A DNA stretch of 33,990 nt, from NCBI GenBank assembly GCA_023434855.1, contig JAEYSJ010000368.1, forward strand, positions 1 to 33,990, given 5' to 3'. This document shows, piece after piece, positions 14,714 to 22,806 of this stretch. Numbering within the stretch: the first letter of the stretch is position 1; every line of letters begins with the position of its first letter. The notes beneath the pieces were generated by a model that was not told the DNA's origin, searched no databases, and worked only from the letters and a program-made list of their open reading frames with translations. The stretch comes from Bacillota bacterium (GTDB lineage Bacteria; Bacillota_C; Negativicutes; JAEYSJ01). Position numbers and translations under genes: made by a program.

Positions 14714-15799
14714 ATGCAGGGATGTCCGGTTTTGGAAATTGATTTGGATAAAATTATCTTTAATACATCTCAGGTGGTAAAGAGGTGCCGGGAAAAAGGG
14801 ATAAATGTAATTGGTGTTACCAAAGGGTTTAGCGCAATGTATGAAATTGTCGCTGCTATGCTGGCAGGTGGAATTGACGAACTTGCCGATGCCAGGATGG
14901 AGAATATTGTTGAACTTCGTAAGAAAAATTTTGATAACCCGATAACGCTACTTAGAATTCCCCGATTAAGTGATGTTGCCAATGTAGTTGAGCATGTCAA
15001 CACAAGTGTAAATTCCGAAATAACGGTTATAAAAGCTCTCGCTGAGGTAGCCGGAAAAATGAAAAAAGTACATAACATTATATTAATGGTGGATGTTGGT
15101 GATTTACGTGAAGGGGTTTTAAAAGAAAATGTTCTAGGAACGGTAGCCCATATTGTTAAAGTGGATGGAGTGTCTCTTGTCGGACTGGGAACAAACATGG
15201 GGTGTTTTGGCGGTGTTCTTCCTAGCACCGATAATTTGGGCCTTCTGTCCGAGTTGGGTTATGCTGTTGAACAGCAAATAGGTCGTAAATTGGACATAAT
15301 CTCGGGGGGCGGAACATCTACCTTGCTGCTTGTCGAGAATAATACCGTTCCTACCGGAGTTAACCAATTGCGGATTGGGGAGGGTATTTTATTGGGGACA
15401 GATACGACACATAATCGCCGGATCCCTTGGTTGTACCAGGACACTTTTCTGCTAAGGGCTGAAGTAATTGAGGTTAAATGTAAGCCATCTGTTCCCATAG
15501 GTGAGATTGGCCGAGATGCTTTTGGCAATATTCCGGAATTTAAAGATGAAGGGATGCGCAAACGGGCTATTTTAGCATTAGGAAAACAGGATGTCTATGT
15601 GGAAGGAATTTTCCCGCTTGATCCGGCAATGAAGATATTGGGAGCGAGCAGTGATCATACAATTATTGATATTACCGACTCTGATACGGAGATAAAAGTT
15701 GGCGATGAAATTGTACTTGGGTTAAGCTATCCGGGATTACTTTCAGCAAGTGATTCGCGTTATGTGGGGAAAGAATTTAAGCGAAGGGGAGTATTATGA
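14714..15799 (+). CDS. orr: Alanine/ornithine racemase family PLP enzyme
   Basis: This is a PLP-dependent amino acid racemase of the group that includes the Clostridium sticklandii ornithine racemase. The 361-residue barrel protein begins CPVLEIDLDKIIFNT. K37 in VIGVTKGFSA is the likely PLP lysine. The phosphate-binding and barrel blocks DELADARMENI, LVGLGTNMGCFGG, DIISGGGTSTLL and LRIGEGILLGTDT follow, and the end has LGLSYPGLLSASDSRYVGKEF. It differs from Alr in its C-terminal part, so it is not the cell-wall alanine racemase. AAGGAGGCGG precedes ATG 14714 at a rather long 12-base distance. The acetyltransferase overlaps its stop codon, so the two are co-translated. D-ornithine feeds ornithine 4,5-aminomutase in clostridial fermentation; that pathway is not encoded here. 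Substrate is inferred from the family. Confidence 0.83.
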   Translation: MQGCPVLEIDLDKIIFNTSQVVKRCREKGINVIGVTKGFSAMYEIVAAMLAGGIDELADARMENIVELRKKNFDNPITLLRIPRLSDVANVVEHVNTSVNSEITVIKALAEVAGKMKKVHNIILMVDVGDLREGVLKENVLGTVAHIVKVDGVSLVGLGTNMGCFGGVLPSTDNLGLLSELGYAVEQQIGRKLDIISGGGTSTLLLVENNTVPTGVNQLRIGEGILLGTDTTHNRRIPWLYQDTFLLRAEVIEVKCKPSVPIGEIGRDAFGNIPEFKDEGMRKRAILALGKQDVYVEGIFPLDPAMKILGASSDHTIIDITDSDTEIKVGDEIVLGLSYPGLLSASDSRYVGKEFKRRGVL

Positions 15800-16263
15800 A
15801 TATCGAACTGGTGAAAACAGTTGAATTACCGCTTATTCAACGTATGGTTCAATTGGAAAGCGAGGCGTTCAGCCACGGCGGTCTCAATGAATGGCACCTT
15901 GTGCCCTTCATTCGACATGGCCGTGTATATGCTGCCTTGAAGAATCAAGAGATCGTTGGTTTAGTGCAATACATGCTGGATTGGGATAATCCGCGCAAGG
16001 CATATATGATGGGAGTGTCTATTGCCAAAGAAGTGCGTGGTCGGGGGCTGGGGACGGAATTTATTGAGAGAAGCCTGCAAATGCTGGCTGGTGAAAATAT
16101 TGAAGAAGTTGAACTAACAGTTGATCCAGCAAACATTGTCGCTATTCGTGTCTATGAAGGAAAGTTAGGCTTTGTAGCAAAAGGGATACGAACTAATGAA
16201 TATGGTAAAGGTGAGGATCGAATAGTGATGATTCTTACGATAAAGGAAATGAAGGGACTGTGA
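15796..16263 (+). CDS. GNAT-family N-acetyltransferase
   Basis: It is expected to transfer an acyl group from acyl-CoA to an amine. The 155-residue single-domain protein has the GNAT core: AALKNQEIVGLVQYML (strand 2-3), the CoA-binding loop with VRGRGLGTEFIERSLQML (motif A, R/Q-x-x-G-x-G/A type) near residues 80-96, and DPANIVAIRVYEGKLGF (motif B). Its ATG overlaps the racemase TGA by four bases (ATGA), the usual sign of translational coupling. The adjacency suggests that the acceptor may be the racemised amino acid or its product, for storage or detoxification, but GNAT substrates cannot be read from sequence. No terminator is evident before the next unit. Confidence 0.88.
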   Translation: MNIELVKTVELPLIQRMVQLESEAFSHGGLNEWHLVPFIRHGRVYAALKNQEIVGLVQYMLDWDNPRKAYMMGVSIAKEVRGRGLGTEFIERSLQMLAGENIEEVELTVDPANIVAIRVYEGKLGFVAKGIRTNEYGKGEDRIVMILTIKEMKGL

Positions 16264-16299
16264 ACATACAATAGCTAAGCAATTATGTCATATAAAGTA

Positions 16300-16327
16300 A
16301 CCTTTTATTTTTTGTTTGCATAAAATA
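16300..16327 (+). promoter_or_regulatory. Sigma-K-like promoter for the small aromatic protein
   Basis: ACC (16300-16302), a 16-base spacer, and CATAAAATA (16319-16327) fit the late mother-cell consensus (AC, about 16 bases, CATANNNTA). The expected start lies about 20-25 bases before the gene's AAAAGGAGG. Sigma-K motifs are short, so this is a moderate call strengthened by the nature of the protein. Confidence 0.5.
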
Positions 16328-16356
16328 TAGTGAGATTTAAAAGGAGGTTCGAGGGA

Positions 16357-16545
16357 ATGTATTATAGACCTTATTATGAAGATAATGACTTCGAGAGACA
16401 AACAGCTAATGCCGCTGTAGTTAACGTAAACTATCCACCATCGCTGCCTGTGCCGCCGCCAGTTAACGCTCCTTATTGTGTATGGAAGAAATATTGGAAG
16501 AGTTATTGGCTGTTTTATAACTGGTGGAGAATGAATGGCTATTAA
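16357..16545 (+). CDS. 62-residue Tyr/Trp/Pro-rich protein, possible spore coat protein
   Basis: ATG 16357 lies behind a perfect AAAAGGAGG at a suitable distance, and a strong terminator follows at 16591, so this is a real single-gene unit. The protein opens MYYRPYYEDNDFER, has a proline stretch (NYPPSLPVPPPVNAPY) and closes with an aromatic cluster (VWKKYWKSYWLFYNWWRMNGY): tyrosine and tryptophan make up over a quarter of it, with one cysteine. There is no signal peptide or catalytic motif. Tyrosine-rich small proteins are common in spore coats, where they are cross-linked. Together with the sigma-K-like promoter this suggests a late sporulation structural protein. The function is inference; I recognise no named family. 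Confidence 0.72.
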   Translation: MYYRPYYEDNDFERQTANAAVVNVNYPPSLPVPPPVNAPYCVWKKYWKSYWLFYNWWRMNGY

Positions 16546-16590
16546 GATACCAGGGACTTGGGGATTATTTTGATAGGTTCAAACTGAATT

Positions 16591-16615
16591 ACCGGGGAAG
16601 ACCCCCGGTTTTTTT
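16591..16615 (+). terminator. Rho-independent terminator after the small aromatic protein
   Basis: ACCGGGG (16591-16597) pairs with CCCCGGT (16603-16609), 5-base loop, followed directly by a run of seven T. A strong intrinsic terminator 46 bases after the stop codon. Confidence 0.93.
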
Positions 16616-16619
16616 CGCT

Positions 16620-16780
16620 GTATCAGAATTTATAACTTTTCGGGCAAGTACAAACAGTTAATTACCTGCAGCTTAGCCGAAAAGTAACTTAAATTCTTTA
16701 CAGTTCCGCAAACTGCGTTTTCTATACCGTATCAGAATTTCCCCCGATTCTTTACTGTTCGAAAACGGAACGTTTTTCTT
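16620..16780. repeat. Cluster of direct repeats and hairpins without a gene
   Basis: GTATCAGAATTT occurs exactly twice (16620-16631 and 16729-16740). Between them ACTTTTCGGGCAAG (16635-16648) pairs with CTTAGCCGAAAAGT (16672-16685) at 12 of 14 positions. TTCTTTAC followed by a short hairpin and CGTTTT(T)CT also occurs twice (16694-16722 and 16748-16778). The layout looks like a degenerate tandem duplication of about 55-110 bases containing terminator-like hairpins. No coding frame was seen. Confidence 0.5.
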
Positions 16781-16812
16781 ATGTGTAAGACGGTTGGGGA
16801 GATGGCAACTTA

Positions 16813-16914
16813 TTGTTGACAAGCCGGGAGCGTCCTAAGGGTTATGAACTGATTCGTACATTGGTGTTCATTGAGGAACCACAGAAAGAGCCAGTGCAGG
16901 AGGGCAAAAATTAA
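16813..16914 (+). pseudogene. Possible gene remnant or short ORF, 33 codons
   Basis: From TTG 16813 the frame reads LLTSRERPKGYELIRTLVF, then a Glu/Gln-rich tail, to TAA 16912-16914. Codon use looks like coding DNA, and GGGGAG stands upstream, but the frame is closed by a stop 33 bases earlier. It is most easily read as the surviving C-terminal end of a lost gene. Family not recognised. GCCAGTG (about 16890) and CACTGGC (about 16964) flank its end as an inverted repeat. Confidence 0.3.
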
Positions 16915-17025
16915 TCTTTTTTCTTTGCTTTATTGCTGTTAAAGGGTATTGGGGCTATTTCTCCCACTGGCACGTTTATTGCGACAATAACTGTTGACTA
17001 ATTGATTTTACAAGGAGAGATAAAA

Positions 17026-18120
17026 ATGAAAAATACTCTTTTGTGGACCCCCTATAAATTGGGAGGGATTGAACTTAAGAATCGAATCGTCATGGCACCA
17101 ATGACACGCTCCCGTGCCATTGGCAATGTTCCGAATCAGCTTATGGCAGAGTATTATGGTCAGCGTGCTGCAGCCGGGCTTATTATTACTGAGGGGACAT
17201 CCCCCTCGCCGAACGGTCTCGGGTATTGCCGCATTCCCGGAATTTTTAGCCAGGAGCAAGTAAAAGGCTGGACCAAAGTTACAGATGCCGTGCATTCAGG
17301 AGGTGGAAAAATATTTGTTCAGTTGATGCATACCGGACGTATCAGCCATCAGGCCAATATGCCGGAAGGCGCTGTGGTTATGGCACCGTCTGCTGTGAAA
17401 GCGGCCGGACAAATGTTTACAGATACTAAGGGGATGCAAGACTTTCCGGTTCCCAAAGCAATGACACCGGAAGATATCAGCGATGTTAGACAGGAATTTA
17501 TTAAGGCAGCAGTCAATGCCATCAAGGCGGGCTTCGATGGCATCGAGCTGCACAGCGCGAATGGCTATCTTCTGGAACAGTTTTTATCTCCGGTTAGCAA
17601 TATAAGAGATGATAGTTACGGAGGCAGTATCGAAAACCGCTGCCGGTTTGTCATAGAGGTAGCCGAAGAGGTGATTAAAGCAGTCGGTCAGGATAAGGTC
17701 GGCATTCGCCTGTCTCCTTATGGGGTGGCAAGCGATATGCATTACTATCCGGAAATAGACGATACATACAAATATCTAACTGAAAAACTGAATGGTCTGG
17801 GAATCCTCTATATCCATCTGGTAGACCACAGCAGTATGGGTGCACCGGAGGTGCCCCTGGCAATCAAAACAGGAATTCGCCAAAACCTGAAGCGCACTCT
17901 TATTCTCAGCGGCGGATACACTGCCGAACGCGCCGAAAGCGATTTGCAAAGCGGACTGGCAAACCTTATTGCTTTTGGCAAGCCGTTTATCTCTAACCCT
18001 GACCTTGTCGAACGATTTGACAACAGTTGGCCGTTGTCAAGTGAACTTGACAAAGACACGCTTTATTCTCCAGGTGAAAAAGGATATACAGACTATCCCA
18101 GATATATTCCTAAACGGTAG
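17026..18120 (+). CDS. Old Yellow Enzyme-type NADH:flavin oxidoreductase
   Basis: This FMN-dependent ene-reductase reduces activated C=C bonds of aldehydes, ketones, nitro compounds or maleimides with NAD(P)H. The 364-residue single-domain barrel matches the NemA/OYE length, with no Fe-S or second flavin domain as in 2,4-dienoyl-CoA reductase. Visible signatures are ELKNRIVMAPMTRSRA, AAAGLIITEGT, FVQLMHTGRISH, ELHSANGYLLEQFLSP with the substrate-anchoring pair H176 and N179, DDSYGGSIENRCRF and IAFGKPFISNPDL. ATG 17026 follows AAGGAGAG; the longer reading from 17002 would place that ribosome site inside the gene. It stands alone between terminators. The physiological substrate is unknown; detoxification of electrophiles is the usual guess. 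Confidence 0.94.
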   Translation: MKNTLLWTPYKLGGIELKNRIVMAPMTRSRAIGNVPNQLMAEYYGQRAAAGLIITEGTSPSPNGLGYCRIPGIFSQEQVKGWTKVTDAVHSGGGKIFVQLMHTGRISHQANMPEGAVVMAPSAVKAAGQMFTDTKGMQDFPVPKAMTPEDISDVRQEFIKAAVNAIKAGFDGIELHSANGYLLEQFLSPVSNIRDDSYGGSIENRCRFVIEVAEEVIKAVGQDKVGIRLSPYGVASDMHYYPEIDDTYKYLTEKLNGLGILYIHLVDHSSMGAPEVPLAIKTGIRQNLKRTLILSGGYTAERAESDLQSGLANLIAFGKPFISNPDLVERFDNSWPLSSELDKDTLYSPGEKGYTDYPRYIPKR

Positions 18121-18217
18121 TAAAAACCATTCTCAAGGATATGAACCAACTTGTTAAAAGTACTATTTATAGGGGCTATTAATAAAGAAAAAAGGATAAT
18201 AATGCTTTGTGTAGAAC

Positions 18218-18268
18218 AAGAAAGCAGCTTCAACCTTGATAAGAGCGGGGGAATGAGGCTGCTTTTCT
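18218..18268 (+). terminator. Rho-independent terminator after the OYE gene
   Basis: AAGAAAGCAGCTTCA (18218-18232) pairs, with minor mismatches, with TGAGGCTGCTTTTCTT (18254-18269). The T-rich right arm supplies the termination signal. It separates the OYE gene from ftsK. Confidence 0.75.
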
Positions 18269-18365
18269 TTAATGTGTTAGTAAAGTATTTTAGTTAACAT
18301 TCTTTTTTAATTGCCTTTAATGGTATAATCATAATAGAAAATAATTTTTTTAGCAGGGGAAGAAT

Positions 18366-20816
18366 ATGGGTAGAAGAAAAAAATCCAACAAAAGCAAATT
18401 TGAGATTTTTGGGATTATTTTAATTGCCGGCGGATTATTTGCCCTTGCCAGTCTAGCCGGCTTAAGCACAGGGCAGTCCGGGGAATTCATCGCAAAAATG
18501 CTAAGGTATGGATTTGGCCTAGGGGCGTGGATGGTTGCCCTGTTCATGGTACTTGCCGGGTTTCTGCATATTAAGAGCCATCGGAAGATTGTCTTATCCG
18601 GACGGTTTTGGGGACTTTTTACTGTATATGTTTCAATGCTAGGACTAATCCACCACATATTTGTACCGGTTAATGCGGAATTATTGCCCGACCAGCTGCA
18701 GAAAGGCGGCGGGTTGCTTGGCGGATTTAGTGTTTTCCTGCTTCGTAAGATTTTCGGGGTGGACGGAACATTAATAGTTTTAATTACAGCTGCAATAGCC
18801 GGTATGGTTATCGCTAAAATATGGTCAGTACATAATGCGCTAAAAATTGCCGAAGAAAAGACCCAAAAAGGACTGTCCGTTGCTTCGAACAGTCTTGAGC
18901 ATCAATTTAAAGAAGTTACCAGGAGGCTCGCATTTTACAATCAAGAAAATGACAAGCGATTTGATAAGCCCGCAAAGACAGTGCGACCCCATCCGGTCAC
19001 GGAAATACCGAATCCGCCGGTTGGTGCGACGGAGGAAAGCATTTATGAATCTCCGGCGGTAGCCTCCGATTTTGAAACCATGGGTGGACATGACCTTGAG
19101 AGTGCTGCGCCGAATGGAATTTCAAGGATAACCAAGGACACTGCCGCTTGTGAAACAGTTGAAGCTGAGCAGCCAGTGAACTCCGGCAGTACTTTGCAAG
19201 AAGAGGGACAAAAGACAGCTACAGCAGTTATAGAAAATTACTTAATGCAGAGGGACAGCATCTCTTCTGTTCAAAGAGATACGATAAAAGATGTCTCTCC
19301 GGATCACCGTTGTGAAGTGAAGCCACAGTTAATATTCTCAGAGCATGGAAAATATAATATTCCATCTATAACTATTTTGAATAAAAGCACCACCCCGTAC
19401 GATGAAAAATTAGAAAGAGAAATAAAGGACCGGGCTGAGGCGCTTGAAAAGGTACTGTCCGATTTCCATGTTAAGGCTAAAGTCAATAATATCTGCCGGG
19501 GTCCGGCGGTTACCCGCTACGAGCTTGAGCCGGCGCCTGGGGTTAAAGTAAGTAAAATTGTCAATTTGGCTGACGATATTGCTTTGGCTCTGGCATCTAT
19601 TGGGGGCGTTAGAATAGAGGCTCCAATTCCGGGTAAGGCAGCTATCGGTATTGAAGTACCGAACAAAATTGTGTCAGGAGTTCCTCTCAGGGATGTGCTT
19701 GAAAACGATAAATTCAGAAGCGCATCGTCAAAGCTGGTGGTAGGCTTAGGAAAAGATATTGCGGGGCAGGTCATTATGGCTGATCTTGCTAAGATGCCTC
19801 ACATTTTAGTTGCCGGTTCCACTGGGTCAGGCAAAAGTGTCTGCGTAAATACCCTGATCACCAGTATTTTATTTAATGCGAGCCCCGAGGAAGTTAAATT
19901 CATTTTGGTTGACCCGAAGGTCGTAGAGTTGACGAGTTACAATGGAATTCCGCATCTTTTAACTCCTGTTGTAACAGATGCCAAGAAAGCCGCTACAGCG
20001 TTGCGTTGGGCAGTAAAGGAAATGGAACGGCGATATGCTCTGTTTGCCAATGAGAGCGTAAAAGATATTACCCGTTATAATGAGAAAGTGGATAAGGCAA
20101 AAGACGAGAACATCATAAAAGAAAAACTTCCACTTATTCTCATAATAATAGATGAATTGGCCGATTTAATGATGGCAGCTCCTGTCGATGTTGAAGATGC
20201 CATATGCCGGCTGGCTCAAATGGCGAGAGCAGCAGGACTTCATATGGTGCTTGCGACCCAAAGACCTTCAGTAGATGTTATTACGGGATTAATAAAGGCT
20301 AATGTGCCATCCCGGATTGCCTTTGCCGTTTCTTCCCAAATAGATTCACGGACTATTTTGGATATGGCTGGGGCGGAGAAGTTGTTGGGAAAAGGGGATA
20401 TGTTATATTACCCTTCCGGCATGGCGAAACCCCTTCGCGTTCAGGGAGCTTTTATTGCCGATTCTGAAGTGGAAAAGTTGCTTGAATTTATTAAAAGCCA
20501 GTACAGTGAGGAGGATTGCCAGTACAACGAGGAAGTTACCAACATTGACACTAATTCCGCCGAAATTGGAAAGGAATCCATAACTGACCAGCTATTAGAA
20601 CAAGCTATACAACTAATTATGGAGACCGGGCAAGCCTCGGCCTCAACGCTCCAACGAAGGTTCAGGATTGGTTATAATAGGGCAGGGCGACTTATTGATG
20701 CCATGGAAGAAATGGGCATTATTGGCCCGAATATGGGGAGTAAACCCCGGGAAATTATCATGACTTCGAATGAAGTATATGCGAAATATTTGAAGCGGGA
20801 TAATTCCGCGTCTTAA
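18366..20816 (+). CDS. FtsK/SpoIIIE-family DNA translocase
   Basis: This membrane-anchored ATPase pumps double-stranded DNA through the closing septum in division or sporulation. The 816-residue layout is typical: about four N-terminal transmembrane helices (13-165), an acidic variable linker (about 165-330), then the motor. Walker A is AGSTGSGKS (483-491), Walker B LILIIIDELADLMM with D596. MLYYPSGMAKPLRVQGAF and the DNA-reading gamma domain (TLQRRFRIGYNRAGRLIDAMEEMGIIGP) complete it. Length is close to SpoIIIE of Bacillus rather than proteobacterial FtsK. Start ATG 18366 has AGGGGAAG just before it. Upstream a TATAAT (18324-18329) with a weak -35 is the likely promoter. Division versus sporulation role cannot be decided from sequence. 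Confidence 0.96.
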   Translation: MGRRKKSNKSKFEIFGIILIAGGLFALASLAGLSTGQSGEFIAKMLRYGFGLGAWMVALFMVLAGFLHIKSHRKIVLSGRFWGLFTVYVSMLGLIHHIFVPVNAELLPDQLQKGGGLLGGFSVFLLRKIFGVDGTLIVLITAAIAGMVIAKIWSVHNALKIAEEKTQKGLSVASNSLEHQFKEVTRRLAFYNQENDKRFDKPAKTVRPHPVTEIPNPPVGATEESIYESPAVASDFETMGGHDLESAAPNGISRITKDTAACETVEAEQPVNSGSTLQEEGQKTATAVIENYLMQRDSISSVQRDTIKDVSPDHRCEVKPQLIFSEHGKYNIPSITILNKSTTPYDEKLEREIKDRAEALEKVLSDFHVKAKVNNICRGPAVTRYELEPAPGVKVSKIVNLADDIALALASIGGVRIEAPIPGKAAIGIEVPNKIVSGVPLRDVLENDKFRSASSKLVVGLGKDIAGQVIMADLAKMPHILVAGSTGSGKSVCVNTLITSILFNASPEEVKFILVDPKVVELTSYNGIPHLLTPVVTDAKKAATALRWAVKEMERRYALFANESVKDITRYNEKVDKAKDENIIKEKLPLILIIIDELADLMMAAPVDVEDAICRLAQMARAAGLHMVLATQRPSVDVITGLIKANVPSRIAFAVSSQIDSRTILDMAGAEKLLGKGDMLYYPSGMAKPLRVQGAFIADSEVEKLLEFIKSQYSEEDCQYNEEVTNIDTNSAEIGKESITDQLLEQAIQLIMETGQASASTLQRRFRIGYNRAGRLIDAMEEMGIIGPNMGSKPREIIMTSNEVYAKYLKRDNSAS

Positions 20817-21023
20817 TGCAACGGTTACTATGTTAAAAAGAAATTACCCTAAAATTATGACAATAGTAGACTAATTAGAGGAATTATACTACCGGATAGC
20901 TAATATTCACATAAGAATAGGAAGACGCCTATTGTTCTTGGAATATATCTGTAAATTTTTAAAACGTGCTATCTCTGACTCCCTGTGAAAAGACATTAAT
21001 ATCAAGTCCCTTTTACAAGGTAT

Positions 21024-21052
21024 TTGCGATTCTTAGTAAAATTGTCTATGTT
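21024..21052 (+). promoter_or_regulatory. Candidate sigma-A promoter for codY
   Basis: TTGCGA (21024-21029) and TATGTT (21047-21052) with a 17-base spacer lie 29 bases before the codY start. In the same gap, AATAGG/CCTATT near 20920 forms a short hairpin that may terminate ftsK messages. No good match to the CodY box was found upstream of the gene. Confidence 0.45.
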
Positions 21053-21081
21053 ACCATCTCAATATTGAAAGGCGTGATTAT

Positions 21082-21858
21082 GTGAACAAATTATTAAATC
21101 AGACAAGGGAAATTAATCAGCTACTGCAAAAATCTGAAAAGGTGGATTATACTAAGGTTGCCAATCTTCTCAGTGAGTACATGGCAGCTAATGTATATGT
21201 CATTGATAGAATTGGCGCAATTCTTGGATATGCTTTGCATGAGGGATTTGAATGTGAAATCATGCTGGGAGACATATTGGAACAAGGTCAGTTTCCTGAA
21301 GAGTACATGAAAGCATTGCGAAGTGTGCGTGAGACTACTTGCAATATTCGTCTCGATAACCAGTGCTGTGTGTTTAACGAAGAACTGAAATGCCCTGTAG
21401 GTGAAAAGTACACCCTTGTAGTTCCGGTTGTCGGAATTGGTAAGCGTCTGGGGTCGTTAGTTGTTGCCAAGTATAATGTGAAATTCACTGAGACTGATCT
21501 TATCTTGGCCGAGTATGGTGCCACAATGCTTGGTATGGATTTGCTCCGGGGCAGGGTAGGTAAGATGGAGGAAGAAACTCGCAATCGAACTACCGTACAG
21601 GTTGCTATAAGCACACTTTCCTATTCGGAGTTTGAAGCCGCAGCCAACATTCTGGATGAACTCGAGGGAAAGGAGGATTTGATTGTGGCCAGTAAAATTG
21701 CTGACCGTGTCGGAATAACCCGGTCGGTGATTGTCAATGCCTTGAGAAAACTTGAAAGTGCAGGCGTGATTGAGTCCAAGTCCCTTGGCATGAAGGGTAC
21801 TTATATAAGAATTCTTAATGAATACTTAATTGAAGAGTTTAAAAAGAAAAAAAACTGA
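21082..21858 (+). CDS. codY: Global nutrient regulator CodY
   Basis: In Firmicutes CodY senses branched-chain amino acids and GTP and represses starvation, sporulation and amino acid genes. The 258-residue protein has the N-terminal GAF sensor (about 1-155; QFPEEY, DLILAEYGATMLGMDLLR) and the highly conserved winged helix: LIVASKIADRVGITRSVIV, then NALRKLESAGVIESKSLGMKGTYIRILN. GTG 21082 follows GAAAGGCGTGAT. Oddities: it stands alone between ftsK and uppP, not after hslU/clpY as in Bacillus. The segment before QFPEEY reads IMLGDILEQ, so the arginine that I recall contacting isoleucine in B. subtilis CodY (R61) seems absent. A cysteine-containing stretch (NQCCVFNEELKCPVGE) lies near 95. A second, standard codY could exist elsewhere in the genome. 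Confidence 0.94.
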   Translation: MNKLLNQTREINQLLQKSEKVDYTKVANLLSEYMAANVYVIDRIGAILGYALHEGFECEIMLGDILEQGQFPEEYMKALRSVRETTCNIRLDNQCCVFNEELKCPVGEKYTLVVPVVGIGKRLGSLVVAKYNVKFTETDLILAEYGATMLGMDLLRGRVGKMEEETRNRTTVQVAISTLSYSEFEAAANILDELEGKEDLIVASKIADRVGITRSVIVNALRKLESAGVIESKSLGMKGTYIRILNEYLIEEFKKKKN

Positions 21859-21904
21859 CAGTTTTTTTTCACATTAGCTATAAAGGTAAGAGGAGAATAA
21901 ACAT

Positions 21905-22723
21905 ATGTTATGGATAATTGCGATCGTTTTAGGAATTGTACAAGGATTGGGTGAATTTTTGCCCATCTCCAGTTCAGCACATTTAATCCTTGTCCGCTGG
22001 CTTTTTGGCTGGGATCCGGTTATTGCGCAAGTAGGCGGGAATATTGATATTGCTCTTGATGTGGCGCTGCATGTAGGAACGCTGCTGGCGGTACTCATTT
22101 ATTTTTATCAGGATTGGTTGGAACTTGTTATAAATGGATTAACAAATGGATTGAAAACCAAAGAAGGAAAAATGTTTTGGTACCTTGTTATAGCCACAAT
22201 CCCTGGCGGTGTTGCCGGACTGCTTTTTGAGTCGGCAATAGACAAATTTATTCGTTCACAACCCCTTATCATTGCCGGTGGTCTCGCCATTATGGGTATC
22301 ATTCTTTACTATGTCGACAAGTATTCGACGCAAAGAATTAATTTTGAAAATATAACTTTCAAACAAACTTTGTTTATTGGCATTTCTCAGGCACTGGCGT
22401 TGATTCCCGGTGTTTCGCGATCCGGCATCACCATGACAACAGGACGGCTGTTAGGATTCTCACGGGAAGCGTCAGCTAAATTTTCGTTCTTATTGGCAAC
22501 GCCGATCATTGCCGGCGCGGCGCTAAAACATACTCCGGACATTATTCATAATGCTGCCAGCCCCCTATTTTTGGTGGGTACAATCACATCTGCCGTAGTT
22601 GGGCTGTTGTGCATCAGCCTATTGCTTAAATATTTGCAAAGACACAATTTTGCCATATTTGCAGTCTATAGAATCATATTGGCGGCACTCGTTGTGTGTG
22701 TATACTTTGTTAGAGGAGTATAA
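21905..22723 (+). CDS. uppP: Undecaprenyl-diphosphatase
   Basis: This membrane enzyme of the BacA/UppP family dephosphorylates undecaprenyl pyrophosphate to recycle the lipid carrier for peptidoglycan and other envelope polymers; extra copies give bacitracin resistance. The 272-residue, multi-helix protein shows both family motifs: GLGEFLPISSSAHLIL near residues 14-29, with the catalytic glutamate region, and PGVSRSGITMTTGRLLGFSREASAKFSFLLA, with the phosphate-binding serine/arginine. ATG 21905 follows AGAGGAG. The 46-base gap to codY shows a T-run but no proper hairpin, so read-through is possible. A strong hairpin follows at 22766-22806. Confidence 0.96.
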   Translation: MLWIIAIVLGIVQGLGEFLPISSSAHLILVRWLFGWDPVIAQVGGNIDIALDVALHVGTLLAVLIYFYQDWLELVINGLTNGLKTKEGKMFWYLVIATIPGGVAGLLFESAIDKFIRSQPLIIAGGLAIMGIILYYVDKYSTQRINFENITFKQTLFIGISQALALIPGVSRSGITMTTGRLLGFSREASAKFSFLLATPIIAGAALKHTPDIIHNAASPLFLVGTITSAVVGLLCISLLLKYLQRHNFAIFAVYRIILAALVVCVYFVRGV

Positions 22724-22765
22724 CCAGGAGCGACAAAAAAACTGGGGAAATAGAGAACATTTAAA

Positions 22766-22806
22766 AAACACCTGCTTATCCGCGGTTTGCGTGGTAGCAG
22801 GTGTTT
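22766..22806 (+). terminator. Hairpin after uppP, probable terminator
   Basis: AAACACCTGCT (22766-22776) and AGCAGGTGTTT (22796-22806) are perfect 11-base complements around a 19-base loop. CAGGTGTTT is repeated directly at 22799 and 22808. The T-run is short, but a T-rich stretch follows at about 22826. The rest of the gap to 22969 shows no clear promoter. Confidence 0.65.

Noticed and set aside
20945..20975. A CodY box upstream of codY (AATTTTTAAAACG)
   Set aside because: It has about five mismatches to the 15-base consensus, which is no better than expected in A/T-rich DNA.
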